A stretch of DNA of 11,396 bases from an uncultured Bacteroidota bacterium (GTDB lineage: Bacteria > Bacteroidota > Bacteroidia > Bacteroidales > 4484-276). Position 1 is the stretch's first letter; every line of letters begins with the position of its first letter. Below are positions 1 to 6,454 of this stretch, piece by piece. The translations under genes were made by a program, and so were the position numbers. Location: the NCBI GenBank assembly GCA_903930725.1, contig CAIYZW010001080.1, forward strand, positions 1-11,396, read 5' to 3'. The notes beneath the pieces are model-generated. The model saw only the letters and a program-made list of their open reading frames with translations, had not been told where the DNA came from and did not search any database.

Positions 1-672
1 CTTAAAAACATAAATCTCGATATCGAAAAAGGCAGGATGATCGCGCTTGTGGGGGCTTCGGGAGGCGGAAAATCAACTATGGTTGATCTTTTGCCGCGTT
101 TTTACGATTGTACCAAAGGCGAAATTCTTATTGACGGAATTCCTGTAAAAGATTTGCGGATTGACAACCTGCGTGGTTTGATGGGCATTGTAACTCAGGA
201 AACCATCCTATTTAACGACACGGTGTTTAATAATATCGCTTTTGGGATGGACATTGCCAACAGCGACGACGTTGTTGCCGCCGCCAAAATTGCCAACGCC
301 CACGATTTTATCGAAAAGATGCCACAAGGTTATCAAACCAACATTGGCGACCGTGGCGCAAAGCTTTCCGGCGGGCAAAGGCAGCGCATCAGCATTGCGC
401 GTGCCGTACTAAAAAACCCTCCGATCATGATTCTGGATGAAGCAACTTCAGCTTTAGACACCGAATCGGAACGTTTGGTGCAGGATGCCTTGTTTAAGCT
501 GATGAAAAACCGGACATCCGTGGTTATTGCCCACCGCCTCTCCACCATTCAGAATGCCAACGAAATTATCGTTTTGGATAAAGGTGAAATTGTCGAACGT
601 GGCACACATTCGGAACTTTTCGATAAGAAAGGCTTTTACCGGAAGTTGTGCGACATGCAGTCGTTTAAATAA
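1..672 (+). CDS. ABC exporter ATP-binding domain, MsbA/lipid-exporter-like (5' end outside window)
   Basis: The reading frame is open from base 1, so this is the C-terminal 223 residues of a longer protein. The visible part is a full ABC nucleotide-binding domain: Walker A GASGGGKST at visible residues 18-26, Q-loop Gln at 66, signature LSGGQ at 122-126, Walker B IMILDE at 142-147 and the H-loop His at 178 in VIAHRLST. The motif spellings and the short tail right after the H-loop region match half-size exporters of the MsbA / multidrug / lipid A flippase type, in which one polypeptide carries six membrane helices followed by this domain. It would bind and hydrolyse ATP at the inner face of the cytoplasmic membrane as a homodimer or heterodimer. 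The transmembrane half lies upstream, so the substrate cannot be judged. A hairpin lies about 20 bp after the stop. Membership of the exporter class is clear; the name msbA is not proven. Confidence 0.93.
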   Translation, partial: LKNINLDIEKGRMIALVGASGGGKSTMVDLLPRFYDCTKGEILIDGIPVKDLRIDNLRGLMGIVTQETILFNDTVFNNIAFGMDIANSDDVVAAAKIANAHDFIEKMPQGYQTNIGDRGAKLSGGQRQRISIARAVLKNPPIMILDEATSALDTESERLVQDALFKLMKNRTSVVIAHRLSTIQNANEIIVLDKGEIVERGTHSELFDKKGFYRKLCDMQSFK

Positions 673-693
673 ACCGGCAATCCCCATGAAATT

Positions 694-718
694 ACAACCT
701 GCTAAAGCTAGAGGTTGT
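694..718 (+). terminator. Hairpin after the ABC exporter gene, possible weak terminator
   Basis: ACAACCT (694-700) pairs with AGGTTGT (712-718), and inside it CTA (702-704) pairs with TAG (709-711) around a 4-base loop, leaving a single bulged G at 701. The stem begins 22 bases after the ABC exporter stop. No T-run follows on the + strand (a short T-run lies only about 15 bases further on), so it is not a textbook intrinsic terminator. It could be a processing or stability element, or it could serve a transcript on the other strand. Confidence 0.4.
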
Positions 719-847
719 CAGAATACAAGATGTTTTTCAGATATTTCCAGTTGTTCATCATTACCGACCAATGCACTTTCGTAGAAATCAAACATCTTTG
801 CTTAACATAATTTAACCGCACCTCAAAAGCCCCATTGCTAATTTTAA

Positions 848-855
848 TATTTTTG
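848..855 (+). promoter_or_regulatory. Bacteroidota -7 promoter box for lpd
   Basis: TATTTTTG fits the Bacteroidota -7 consensus TAnnTTTG exactly and lies 23 bases before the lpd ATG, giving a predicted leader of about 15 bases. No TTG sits at the usual -33 distance. The gap upstream also holds the ABC exporter 3' hairpin, so lpd probably has its own promoter rather than depending on read-through. Confidence 0.5.
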
Positions 856-878
856 CAAAAACATAAAAATCCCATCGT

Positions 879-2270
879 ATGAATTATGATTTGATAGTAA
901 TTGGCAGTGGCCCGGGCGGTTATGTGGCTGCCATCAGAGCATCACAACTCGGAATGAAAGTGGCTGTTGTCGAAAAGGAATCCGTTGGCGGCGTTTGCCT
1001 CAACTGGGGCTGTATCCCAACAAAAGCGCTCCTCAAAAGTGCGCAGGTTTTTAATTATCTTAAACATGCCGGCGATTATGGAATTAAACTTACCGGCGAA
1101 GCAACCCCCGATTTTGAAGGGATGGTTAAGCGAAGCCGCGATGTTGCCAAAGGGATGAGCAATGGTGTAAATTTTCTTTTTAAGAAGAATAAAATTGAGG
1201 TTCTGGCTGGATTTGGCAAAGTAAAACCCGGCAAAGTGGTGGAAGTTATAGCCGAAGATGGCAAAACCACCGATTATAGCGCAAACCACATCATTATTGC
1301 AACCGGCGCACGGTCGCGGCAACTTGACAATTTAAAACAGGATGGCAAAAGGATAATTGGCTACCGCGAAGCCATGACGCTCGATAAACAACCCGCTTCG
1401 ATGGTTGTGGTTGGCTCCGGTGCTATCGGGTCGGAGTTTGCTTATTTTTATAATTCGGTTGGGACAAAAGTTACGCTTGTCGAATTTATGCCCAATGTTG
1501 TGCCACTCGAAGATGAAGAAGTTTCCAAACAACTTGAGCGCTCTTTTAAGAAAGCGGGGATGAAAATTTATACAAACTCATCTGTCGAATCGGTTGATTT
1601 ATCCGGTGAACAATGCAAAGTTTTGATAAAGACAAAAAAAGGCGAAGAAACTGTGGAATGTGATGTTGTGCTTTCGGCAGTTGGTATAGCTACCAACCTC
1701 GAAGGCATTGGCCTCGAAGAAGTTGGGATAAAAACAGATAAAGGTAAAGTGCTTGTTGATGATTTTTACAAAACCAATGTTGAAGGCTATTATGCCATTG
1801 GTGATATTGTCCGTGGACCGGCGCTTGCGCATGTGGCTTCACACGAAGGCATCACCTGTGTGGAAAAAATTGCCGGAAAACATGCCGTACCTATTGATTA
1901 CGGCAACATTCCGGCCTGCACCTACACCAATCCCGAAATAGCATCGGTTGGGATGACCGAAAAACAAGCAATCGAAGCCGGATTTGAAGTAAAAGTAGGG
2001 AAGTTCCCGTTTTCGGCATCAGGCAAAGCCAGTGCAGCAGGAAATAAAGATGGTTTTGTAAAAGTTGTTTTTGATGCTAAATACGGCGAATGGCTGGGTG
2101 CTCAAATGATTGGCGATAATGTTACCGAAATGATTGCCGAAGTTGTTGTTGCCCGCAAACTCGAAACAACCGGAGAAGAAATAATTAAGGCTGTCCACCC
2201 GCATCCTACAATGTCGGAAGCTGTGATGGAGGCCACCGCCGCAGCTTACGGCGAAGTAATTCATTTGTAG
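879..2270 (+). CDS. lpd: Dihydrolipoyl dehydrogenase (E3)
   Basis: This flavoenzyme reoxidises dihydrolipoamide on the E2 or GcvH lipoyl arm with NAD+, serving pyruvate and 2-oxo acid dehydrogenase complexes and glycine cleavage in the cytoplasm. At 463 residues it has the normal family length. The FAD-binding GSGPGG lies at residues 9-14. The redox disulfide is C40/C45 in VGGVCLNWGCIP. The NAD-binding GSGAIG lies at 179-184. The second FAD contact AIGDI, followed by a conserved Ala/His-rich stretch, begins near 306. The C-terminal HPHPTMSE carries the catalytic His442-Glu447 pair. The ATG at 879 puts the FAD motif at the expected distance from the N-terminus and follows a -7 box at 848-855. 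The gene ends just before a strong intrinsic terminator, so it looks monocistronic. No E1 or E2 gene is in view, so its partner complex cannot be assigned. All key residues are intact. Confidence 0.97.
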   Translation: MNYDLIVIGSGPGGYVAAIRASQLGMKVAVVEKESVGGVCLNWGCIPTKALLKSAQVFNYLKHAGDYGIKLTGEATPDFEGMVKRSRDVAKGMSNGVNFLFKKNKIEVLAGFGKVKPGKVVEVIAEDGKTTDYSANHIIIATGARSRQLDNLKQDGKRIIGYREAMTLDKQPASMVVVGSGAIGSEFAYFYNSVGTKVTLVEFMPNVVPLEDEEVSKQLERSFKKAGMKIYTNSSVESVDLSGEQCKVLIKTKKGEETVECDVVLSAVGIATNLEGIGLEEVGIKTDKGKVLVDDFYKTNVEGYYAIGDIVRGPALAHVASHEGITCVEKIAGKHAVPIDYGNIPACTYTNPEIASVGMTEKQAIEAGFEVKVGKFPFSASGKASAAGNKDGFVKVVFDAKYGEWLGAQMIGDNVTEMIAEVVVARKLETTGEEIIKAVHPHPTMSEAVMEATAAAYGEVIHL

Positions 2271-2297
2271 TTTTTAAAATAAAAGTGACTTTATATG

Positions 2298-2340
2298 ACC
2301 CCTGACTGAGTTTTAAAACTTGTCAGGGGTTTTTCGTTTT
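2298..2340 (+). terminator. Intrinsic terminator of lpd
   Basis: The perfect 9-bp stem ACCCCTGAC (2298-2306) / GTCAGGGGT (2322-2330) is followed directly by TTTTCGTTTT. Inside the loop a second self-complementary stretch, AGTTTTAAAACT (2309-2320), can extend the hairpin. It lies 28 bases after the lpd stop codon and would end the lpd transcript before the oppositely oriented lipoprotein gene. Confidence 0.9.
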
Positions 2341-2473
2341 AAAACACCAAAAAAAAACCCGGTTTATTTCCTTCATGCCGACTACAACTCTTGGATATTG
2401 AGATAATTCTCCAAAATCTCATTAACCGCATTTGGCCATGAATTTTCTAATTGGCGATAACCATCATCGAAAA

Positions 2474-3109
2474 TTATTTCCCGATTAACCCTTCCTGCCT
2501 GAGTTTGGAAAGAATCATCTGCGAATAGCCCTTGAACCAGCTTTCGAGATTTGATGGGTTGTAGGCTTCAGACTGAATTGAGTACAACAGCTGATCGGTG
2601 GCAACATCGTAAAAATTATTTTCGATGTAGTAAGTTTTATCGGTAGAGTAATATCCCGGCGAATAAACCACCGGATAATAATGGTTGTAGTAACCATAAT
2701 AATTTCCATAATAGCCATAACCCATCGGAGCGTAAGTTGTACCGGGCTGGTACCTTTCAACTGTTTTTACATCGAGCAATGTCAGCGTGAAAACCGCATC
2801 ACAACCAGCTTTTGCAATGTTTTGAGCCATTTGCTCCTTTGTTATTTGTCCGGCAGCAGTAAATTTTGGCGGGAAAAGTTCGCTGCTCAACATTACTTTT
2901 TTGCCCCTCGAAGCGAAAAGATCGGCCAGTTGATTTTCGATAATGACTTGTGAAGATTTGTTATCGGTAATAACAAATACAAAAATATTTTTAAACGGGC
3001 CTTTTGGCGCAGCTGCTTTGTTGACCCAATAGCCCGTTATCCGTTGTGATGGACCACACCCTACCAACAGAAGAATCATCAGGAACATTTGTAAGATTGT
3101 ACGTTTCAT
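2474..3109 (-). CDS. Tyrosine-rich lipoprotein of unknown function (DUF4136-like shape)
   Basis: The predicted protein has 211 residues. The N-terminus MKRTILQMFLMILLLVGC is a lipoprotein signal peptide with lipobox LVGC and acylated Cys18, so the mature protein should be anchored in the outer or inner membrane. Residues about 25-115 look like a compact alpha/beta domain: a GYWV stretch, a strand NIFVFVITD, a helix ENQLADLFASRGKKV, then a LFPP segment and a helix ending AGCDAVFTLTLLDV. This order resembles DUF4136-type envelope lipoproteins, a likeness judged by eye only. Residues 131-161 contain 14 tyrosines among Gly, Asn and Pro, followed by a C-terminal part (162-211) that resumes normal composition. 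The frame stays open 36 codons further upstream, but that extension would bury the signal peptide, so the ATG at 3109 is chosen. No function can be named. Confidence 0.85.
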   Translation of the reverse strand: MKRTILQMFLMILLLVGCGPSQRITGYWVNKAAAPKGPFKNIFVFVITDNKSSQVIIENQLADLFASRGKKVMLSSELFPPKFTAAGQITKEQMAQNIAKAGCDAVFTLTLLDVKTVERYQPGTTYAPMGYGYYGNYYGYYNHYYPVVYSPGYYSTDKTYYIENNFYDVATDQLLYSIQSEAYNPSNLESWFKGYSQMILSKLRQEGLIGK

Positions 3110-3347
3110 GTTAGTTTTAATTGAAATTTCTGAATTAAGAAAATTGTTTTGGCCAACGTAAATGCTCATCAACCGGAAGATAATTTTTCCAGGAAATCCC
3201 GTCAGGAAAATCCCCAAAAAACTGATAAAAACATTAAACAGAATTAGCCTTTTGTTGTTCAGATGAGTATCATGTTTTGGCTATTTGATTTTGTCTGATG
3301 TTTTGCAACATCCCGATTTTGAAAAAACGAGGATTTTATTTCTAAAG

Positions 3348-3971
3348 CTATTTTATTTTAAGCACCAAACCTGCGGTAAATCCGGGCTGAACAAACGGAA
3401 CAACTCCTGAAACACCCGCAGAACTTCCATTATGGCCGCCGTTCCACCCAAATGCGTCGCCAACCTCGGTAACCGGGAAATTCAGGTTGGCCTGAACCCT
3501 GACTCCCAGGTTTTCGGTAAAAAAGTGATTGATACCTGCATCAACTCCTGTGGCAAACCGGGCCATTTTGCTGTATCTGTCGGCTATCGAATGAAAAATT
3601 CCCACACCAACATTAACGCCACACAACAAATTGGTCCGTTCCGTTAAACGAAATAAACGGCTTCCTCCCAACAAAATATAATTAATGTGTATTTCGTCAG
3701 CGAAACCAAAATCATCCCCTTCATAATAACCGGTTGCCTCCATTGTTGACTTCATTCTGAGGTAGCTAATTTCGATGGCCCAGTGATCGCTGGCAACCCA
3801 TGAAAGTGCTCCGCCGTAAGTAATTCCTTCTCTTATCAGGCCGGTACCTCCATCAATTTTAAATTTGTCGGCAAACGAATATCCGGCAAAAGGAAATAAA
3901 TGAATTTCCTGGGCATTTAGAAAACCAGCCATCGAAAACATAAAGAGTAGCAGAAGATTTTTTCTTCTCAT
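3348..3971 (-). CDS. Small outer-membrane beta-barrel protein
   Basis: The predicted protein has 207 residues. Residues 1-20 (MRRKNLLLLFMFSMAGFLNA) form a classical signal peptide with cleavage expected before Gln21. The mature part is rich in alternating polar and hydrophobic strands and in Gly and aromatic residues, for example FPFAGYSFADKF, GGALSWVASDHWAIEISYLRM, NYILLGGSRLF and NLLCGVNVGVGIF. It ends with the strand FTAGLVLKIK. This is the layout of an 8-stranded OmpA/OmpX-like barrel of the kind annotated in Bacteroidota as outer membrane beta-barrel protein. It probably sits in the outer membrane; whether it is structural, adhesive or a porin cannot be read from the sequence. It lies on the same strand as the lipoprotein downstream, 238 bp away, with no obvious terminator between them. 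The ATG at 3971 fits the signal peptide exactly. Confidence 0.85.
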   Translation of the reverse strand: MRRKNLLLLFMFSMAGFLNAQEIHLFPFAGYSFADKFKIDGGTGLIREGITYGGALSWVASDHWAIEISYLRMKSTMEATGYYEGDDFGFADEIHINYILLGGSRLFRLTERTNLLCGVNVGVGIFHSIADRYSKMARFATGVDAGINHFFTENLGVRVQANLNFPVTEVGDAFGWNGGHNGSSAGVSGVVPFVQPGFTAGLVLKIK

Positions 3972-4073
3972 AGTGATTTAATATCAATAAATTACCAGTG
4001 AATTTGAACCATAAAAAGGGCAAATATCGTTTATTTAAATTTAAGAACCGGGATTTAGTTGCTCAACCATTAT

Positions 4074-4262
4074 TTATTTCCTTTTCCCGCCTAAGCCAAG
4101 GTTCACTGTATTTATTTTTGATGGTTTTGGTGCCGATAAATGTGGACGTTTATTGCCACAGTCACGCATTTCTTTAGAGCGGTCGGGTTGTTGTTTGTTA
4201 TCGCTCGAATTTCCCCGACCGCTGCTGCCAGTTTCCTGATTTATCTGAAAAATTTCCTGCAA
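4074..4262 (-). CDS. Possible small basic protein, unknown function
   Basis: This open frame on the minus strand gives up to 62 residues from a TTG at 4262, or 31 residues from the ATG at 4167-4169. The C-terminal half reads as real coding sequence: MRDCGNKRPHLSAPKPS, then KINTVNLGLGGKRK, with a strongly basic end. The N-terminal half is Gln/Ser/Gly-rich and less convincing. No ATG lies at the front of the longer frame and no clear -7 box was found for it. It lies between the barrel gene (102 bp downstream, same strand) and the divergent GH39-like gene. The + strand reading of the same bases gives no better candidate. It could be a conserved small Bacteroidota protein or a chance frame; I cannot name a family. 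Confidence 0.35.
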   Translation of the reverse strand: MQEIFQINQETGSSGRGNSSDNKQQPDRSKEMRDCGNKRPHLSAPKPSKINTVNLGLGGKRK

Positions 4263-4316
4263 GATTTAACAATTCCTCTGCAAGGATTTGTAATAGCAGG
4301 TTTGTTTGGATAATCA

Positions 4317-4324
4317 TACCTTTG
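4317..4324 (+). promoter_or_regulatory. Bacteroidota -7 promoter box for the GH39-like gene
   Basis: TACCTTTG is a perfect TAnnTTTG match, 23 bases before the ATG at 4348. Transcription should begin near 4330, giving a leader of about 17 bases. This also argues against the in-frame TTG at 4306, which would lie upstream of the transcription start. Confidence 0.55.
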
Positions 4325-4347
4325 CGCATATTTACAGGGAAAATTAC

Positions 4348-5781
4348 ATGCCAAAATTTAGTATTGATACAAAAAGTGAATCGAAACCTTTTCCCCATTT
4401 CTGGGAAAGGTGTGTTTTTGGTGGCCATGCAAGCCTTGCGCTGCGCGACGACTGGCGGAAACATCTCAAAATCTGCCACGATGAATTGGGTTTTCAGTTT
4501 GTGGGTTTACAAGGTATTTTTAACGACGAAACCGGGATTTACCGGGTTGTTGATGGCCAGAAACAGTTATCGTTTTACAACCTCGATAATATCTTCGATT
4601 TTATTGTTGGAATTGGGATGAAACCCTTTTTGTGCCTGGGTTTTATGCCTTCGGGCATGGCCTCCGGAAAACAGACTGTTTTGCCTTTTCAGGCCAATAT
4701 TACACCGCCAAAAAACCTGAGCGATTGGGGCGACCTTGTTAAACGGTTAATTGGCCATTTGCAGGTGCGGTACGGCAAAGCCGAGGTAAGAAGCTGGCTT
4801 TTTGAGGTTTGGAACGAACCAAATAACGAAAAATTCTGGGCGGGAACAAAGGAGGAATATTTCCAGCTTTATGCCAAAACTTCGCGGACAATAAAGAAAA
4901 TTGATGACGAAATTAAAGTTGGCGGCCCCGTCTCGGCAGCCGGTGAATGGATTTCTGAATTCCTCGATTTTGCCCATCAGGAGAAGGTTTTGGTTGATTT
5001 TATCTCAACTCACCAGTATCCGATAAATACGGTGGCCAACCAAAACCTGAACCTTGAATTTTTGATGGCCGCTGCAAAACGCGAAGCATTAAAAACCATG
5101 AGCATCCGCGTAAAAGGCGAAGCGCTCGGTTTGCCGCTTTTTATCACCGGATGGAATTGTTCGCCCGGCTCACGCGATGTTCATCACGACGAAATGTATA
5201 TGCCAGCCTTTATCATCAAAACCATCGCCGACCAGCAGGGCCTGGCCGATGTTTACGCTTTTCGCTCGATGACGGATATTTTTGATGATGAAGGTTTTCC
5301 CACAAATCCGTTTCATGGCGGCTCGGGCTTGCTGAATATTTACAACATCCCAAAACCTTCGTTTCATGCTTTTAAGCTTTTAAATCAGCTCGAAGGCAAA
5401 CAAATAGCCGTAAAGCGCGACCATCCCACGAAAGTGGAGGTTTTGGCATTAAAATCCGAATCAAAAATTCAGTTTCTGGTTTATCATCACGATGTGCCTT
5501 TTAGCCCGATGAAGGAGGAAAAGTTAACCATCGAAATTGCAGGATTGGCCTCATTTAAAGATGCCATGTTAAAAAGAATTGACGAGGAGCACGGAAACCC
5601 GCGCAAACGCTGGATCGGGATGGGCAGCCCGCGATATTTGAGCCACGAAGAAATTGTGATGATTACTGCCGAAACGGCTATAAAGGAAGAGCCGGTTGAA
5701 CTCCGAAAAGAAAATGAATTGTTTAGTTTCGAGCTTCAGATACCGCCACAGGGTGTGGCATTTATCGAAATAAGCCTGTAA
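4348..5781 (+). CDS. GH39-like glycoside hydrolase with altered active site
   Basis: The 477-residue protein has no signal peptide, so it is probably cytoplasmic. It resembles glycoside hydrolase family 39 (beta-xylosidase / alpha-L-iduronidase type, retaining, (beta/alpha)8 barrel). The likeness runs from FGGHASLALRDDWRKHL near 24-40, through LGFMP (97-101), EVWNEPN (153-159, acid/base Glu157) and DFISTHQYP (217-225), to the DIFDDEGFPTNPFHGGSGLLN stretch near 310-330 and IPKPSFHAF. A beta-sandwich-like tail follows. The canonical nucleophile motif ITEWN reads ITGWN here, with Gly268 encoded GGA at 5149-5151. Other positions that are usually conserved also differ: VGLQG (52-56) replaces the usual Arg-x-His-Gly, and LCLGFMP replaces the usual ELGFMP. 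The frame is intact, so this is not a decayed gene. It may be a divergent enzyme, a non-catalytic binding protein, or a distinct branch. ATG 4348 is preferred over the in-frame TTG 4306 because of the -7 box at 4317-4324. Confidence 0.8.
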   Translation: MPKFSIDTKSESKPFPHFWERCVFGGHASLALRDDWRKHLKICHDELGFQFVGLQGIFNDETGIYRVVDGQKQLSFYNLDNIFDFIVGIGMKPFLCLGFMPSGMASGKQTVLPFQANITPPKNLSDWGDLVKRLIGHLQVRYGKAEVRSWLFEVWNEPNNEKFWAGTKEEYFQLYAKTSRTIKKIDDEIKVGGPVSAAGEWISEFLDFAHQEKVLVDFISTHQYPINTVANQNLNLEFLMAAAKREALKTMSIRVKGEALGLPLFITGWNCSPGSRDVHHDEMYMPAFIIKTIADQQGLADVYAFRSMTDIFDDEGFPTNPFHGGSGLLNIYNIPKPSFHAFKLLNQLEGKQIAVKRDHPTKVEVLALKSESKIQFLVYHHDVPFSPMKEEKLTIEIAGLASFKDAMLKRIDEEHGNPRKRWIGMGSPRYLSHEEIVMITAETAIKEEPVELRKENELFSFELQIPPQGVAFIEISL

Positions 5782-5783
5782 AA

Positions 5784-6095
5784 TCAGCACATCCCTGCAA
5801 TCATTTCGCCCCAGCAATTGCGCTGTTTTACGGTAAACCGGAATTCTTTGCCTTCGGTGGTGACCAGGTTAATGCCATTCGGGAAAATGAAATTGGTGTT
5901 AAAAAAGAGCACGTCGCGGATGGTTTTCGGCTCGATTTCCAAATCGTATTTTACGCCGTCGCCGCTTGTGGTTTTAAAATAAATCCTTTGGTTTGTTAGT
6001 ATCAGCTTACCTTTTATCTTTCCCGAACCATTTATAAAATGATTGGTGTCGGTAGCTTTGAGCACCATTTCGTTTGCTTTCAGATCTATTTTCAT
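5784..6095 (-). CDS. Small GRAM/PH-like domain protein
   Basis: The predicted protein has 103 residues and no signal peptide or membrane segment. The central pattern GKLILTNQRIYFKTTSG (about 29-45) is the typical GRAM / bacterial PH-like signature, in which a strand ends in LTNQRI[YF]. It is followed by acidic strand IEPKTIRDVLFF (about 54-65), NGINLVTTEGKEFRF (about 73-87) and a closing helix with an aromatic residue, RNCWGEMI. The whole protein is a single such domain. Eukaryotic GRAM domains bind lipids or proteins; bacterial single-domain versions have no settled role. The gene converges on the GH39-like gene with 2 bp between stop codons and no visible terminator, so the two transcripts are likely to overlap. 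The ATG at 6095 gives a complete domain from its first strand. Confidence 0.75.
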   Translation of the reverse strand: MKIDLKANEMVLKATDTNHFINGSGKIKGKLILTNQRIYFKTTSGDGVKYDLEIEPKTIRDVLFFNTNFIFPNGINLVTTEGKEFRFTVKQRNCWGEMIAGMC

Positions 6096-6168
6096 AAAAC
6101 AGGAATTTTTGAAGTCAGTTTTCTCACTAATTATGCCAGGCTTTTACATCGTTATATTTCAATGGTTT

Positions 6169-6180
6169 ACAACCGGTTGT
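6169..6180. repeat. Perfect 12-bp palindrome
   Basis: ACAACCGGTTGT is self-complementary over all 12 bases. It lies about 75 bases upstream of the GRAM-like gene start and is nested in a wider GGTTT (6164-6168) / AAACC (6187-6191) pair. A related half-site recurs at 6266. It may be a regulator binding site; this is inference from symmetry and position. Confidence 0.4.
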
Positions 6181-6372
6181 CCGATAAAACCTGTTCGTTT
6201 TCACAAAACGGTGTTCGCTGGTAAAACATTTTGTTATTTCAGCCTTGCAGGTTCTATGACGTAAAACAACCGGGATTGTTACACCTCGGATGGCATTTGC
6301 ATTTTACCGGGTTACTGAAAAAAGGAGGAAAAGGTTACAAAATCTCGAATTATTTTTATCAAAAAAAAGAAA

Positions 6373-6399
6373 CCACAATAGGCACAAAGGTCACAATAC
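6373..6399 (+). repeat. Degenerate CACAA short tandem repeat
   Basis: Three imperfect units follow each other: CCACAATAGG, CACAAAGGT and CACAATAC. Similar CACAAAGG-type strings are familiar from intergenic DNA of Bacteroidota and other environmental bacteria, in my recollection. The copy here is short and decayed. Confidence 0.4.
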
Positions 6400-6454
6400 A
6401 AATTATTTTTCCAACATTATTGTTGCGTTTCAATTCTTAAAATTGCTTTTAAGA

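Larger units (their letters stand above)
6096..6454. other. Gene-free stretch with palindromes and a short degenerate repeat
   Basis: No convincing gene was found on either strand over about 360 bp; the open frames on the + strand lack coding character and overlap each other. It contains the perfect 12-bp palindrome ACAACCGGTTGT at 6169-6180 and a related imperfect one, ACAACCGGGATTGT, at 6266-6279. A degenerate roughly 10-bp tandem repeat based on CACAAxxGG lies at 6373-6399. Any promoter for the GRAM-like gene must lie at the left end, but no clear TAnnTTTG box was found there. Confidence 0.6.

Noticed and set aside
942..1322. 126-codon minus-strand frame opposite lpd
   Set aside because: A shadow of the strongly supported lpd coding strand; the peptide has no domain features.
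3110..3217. 36-codon N-terminal extension of the lipoprotein
   Set aside because: It would place the lipoprotein signal peptide and its lipobox in the interior of the protein; the ATG at 3109 gives a standard signal peptide.
4306..4347. In-frame TTG start adding 14 residues to the GH39-like protein
   Set aside because: A perfect -7 box (TACCTTTG, 4317-4324) lies inside this extension, so transcription would begin after the TTG; the ATG at 4348 has a normal short leader.
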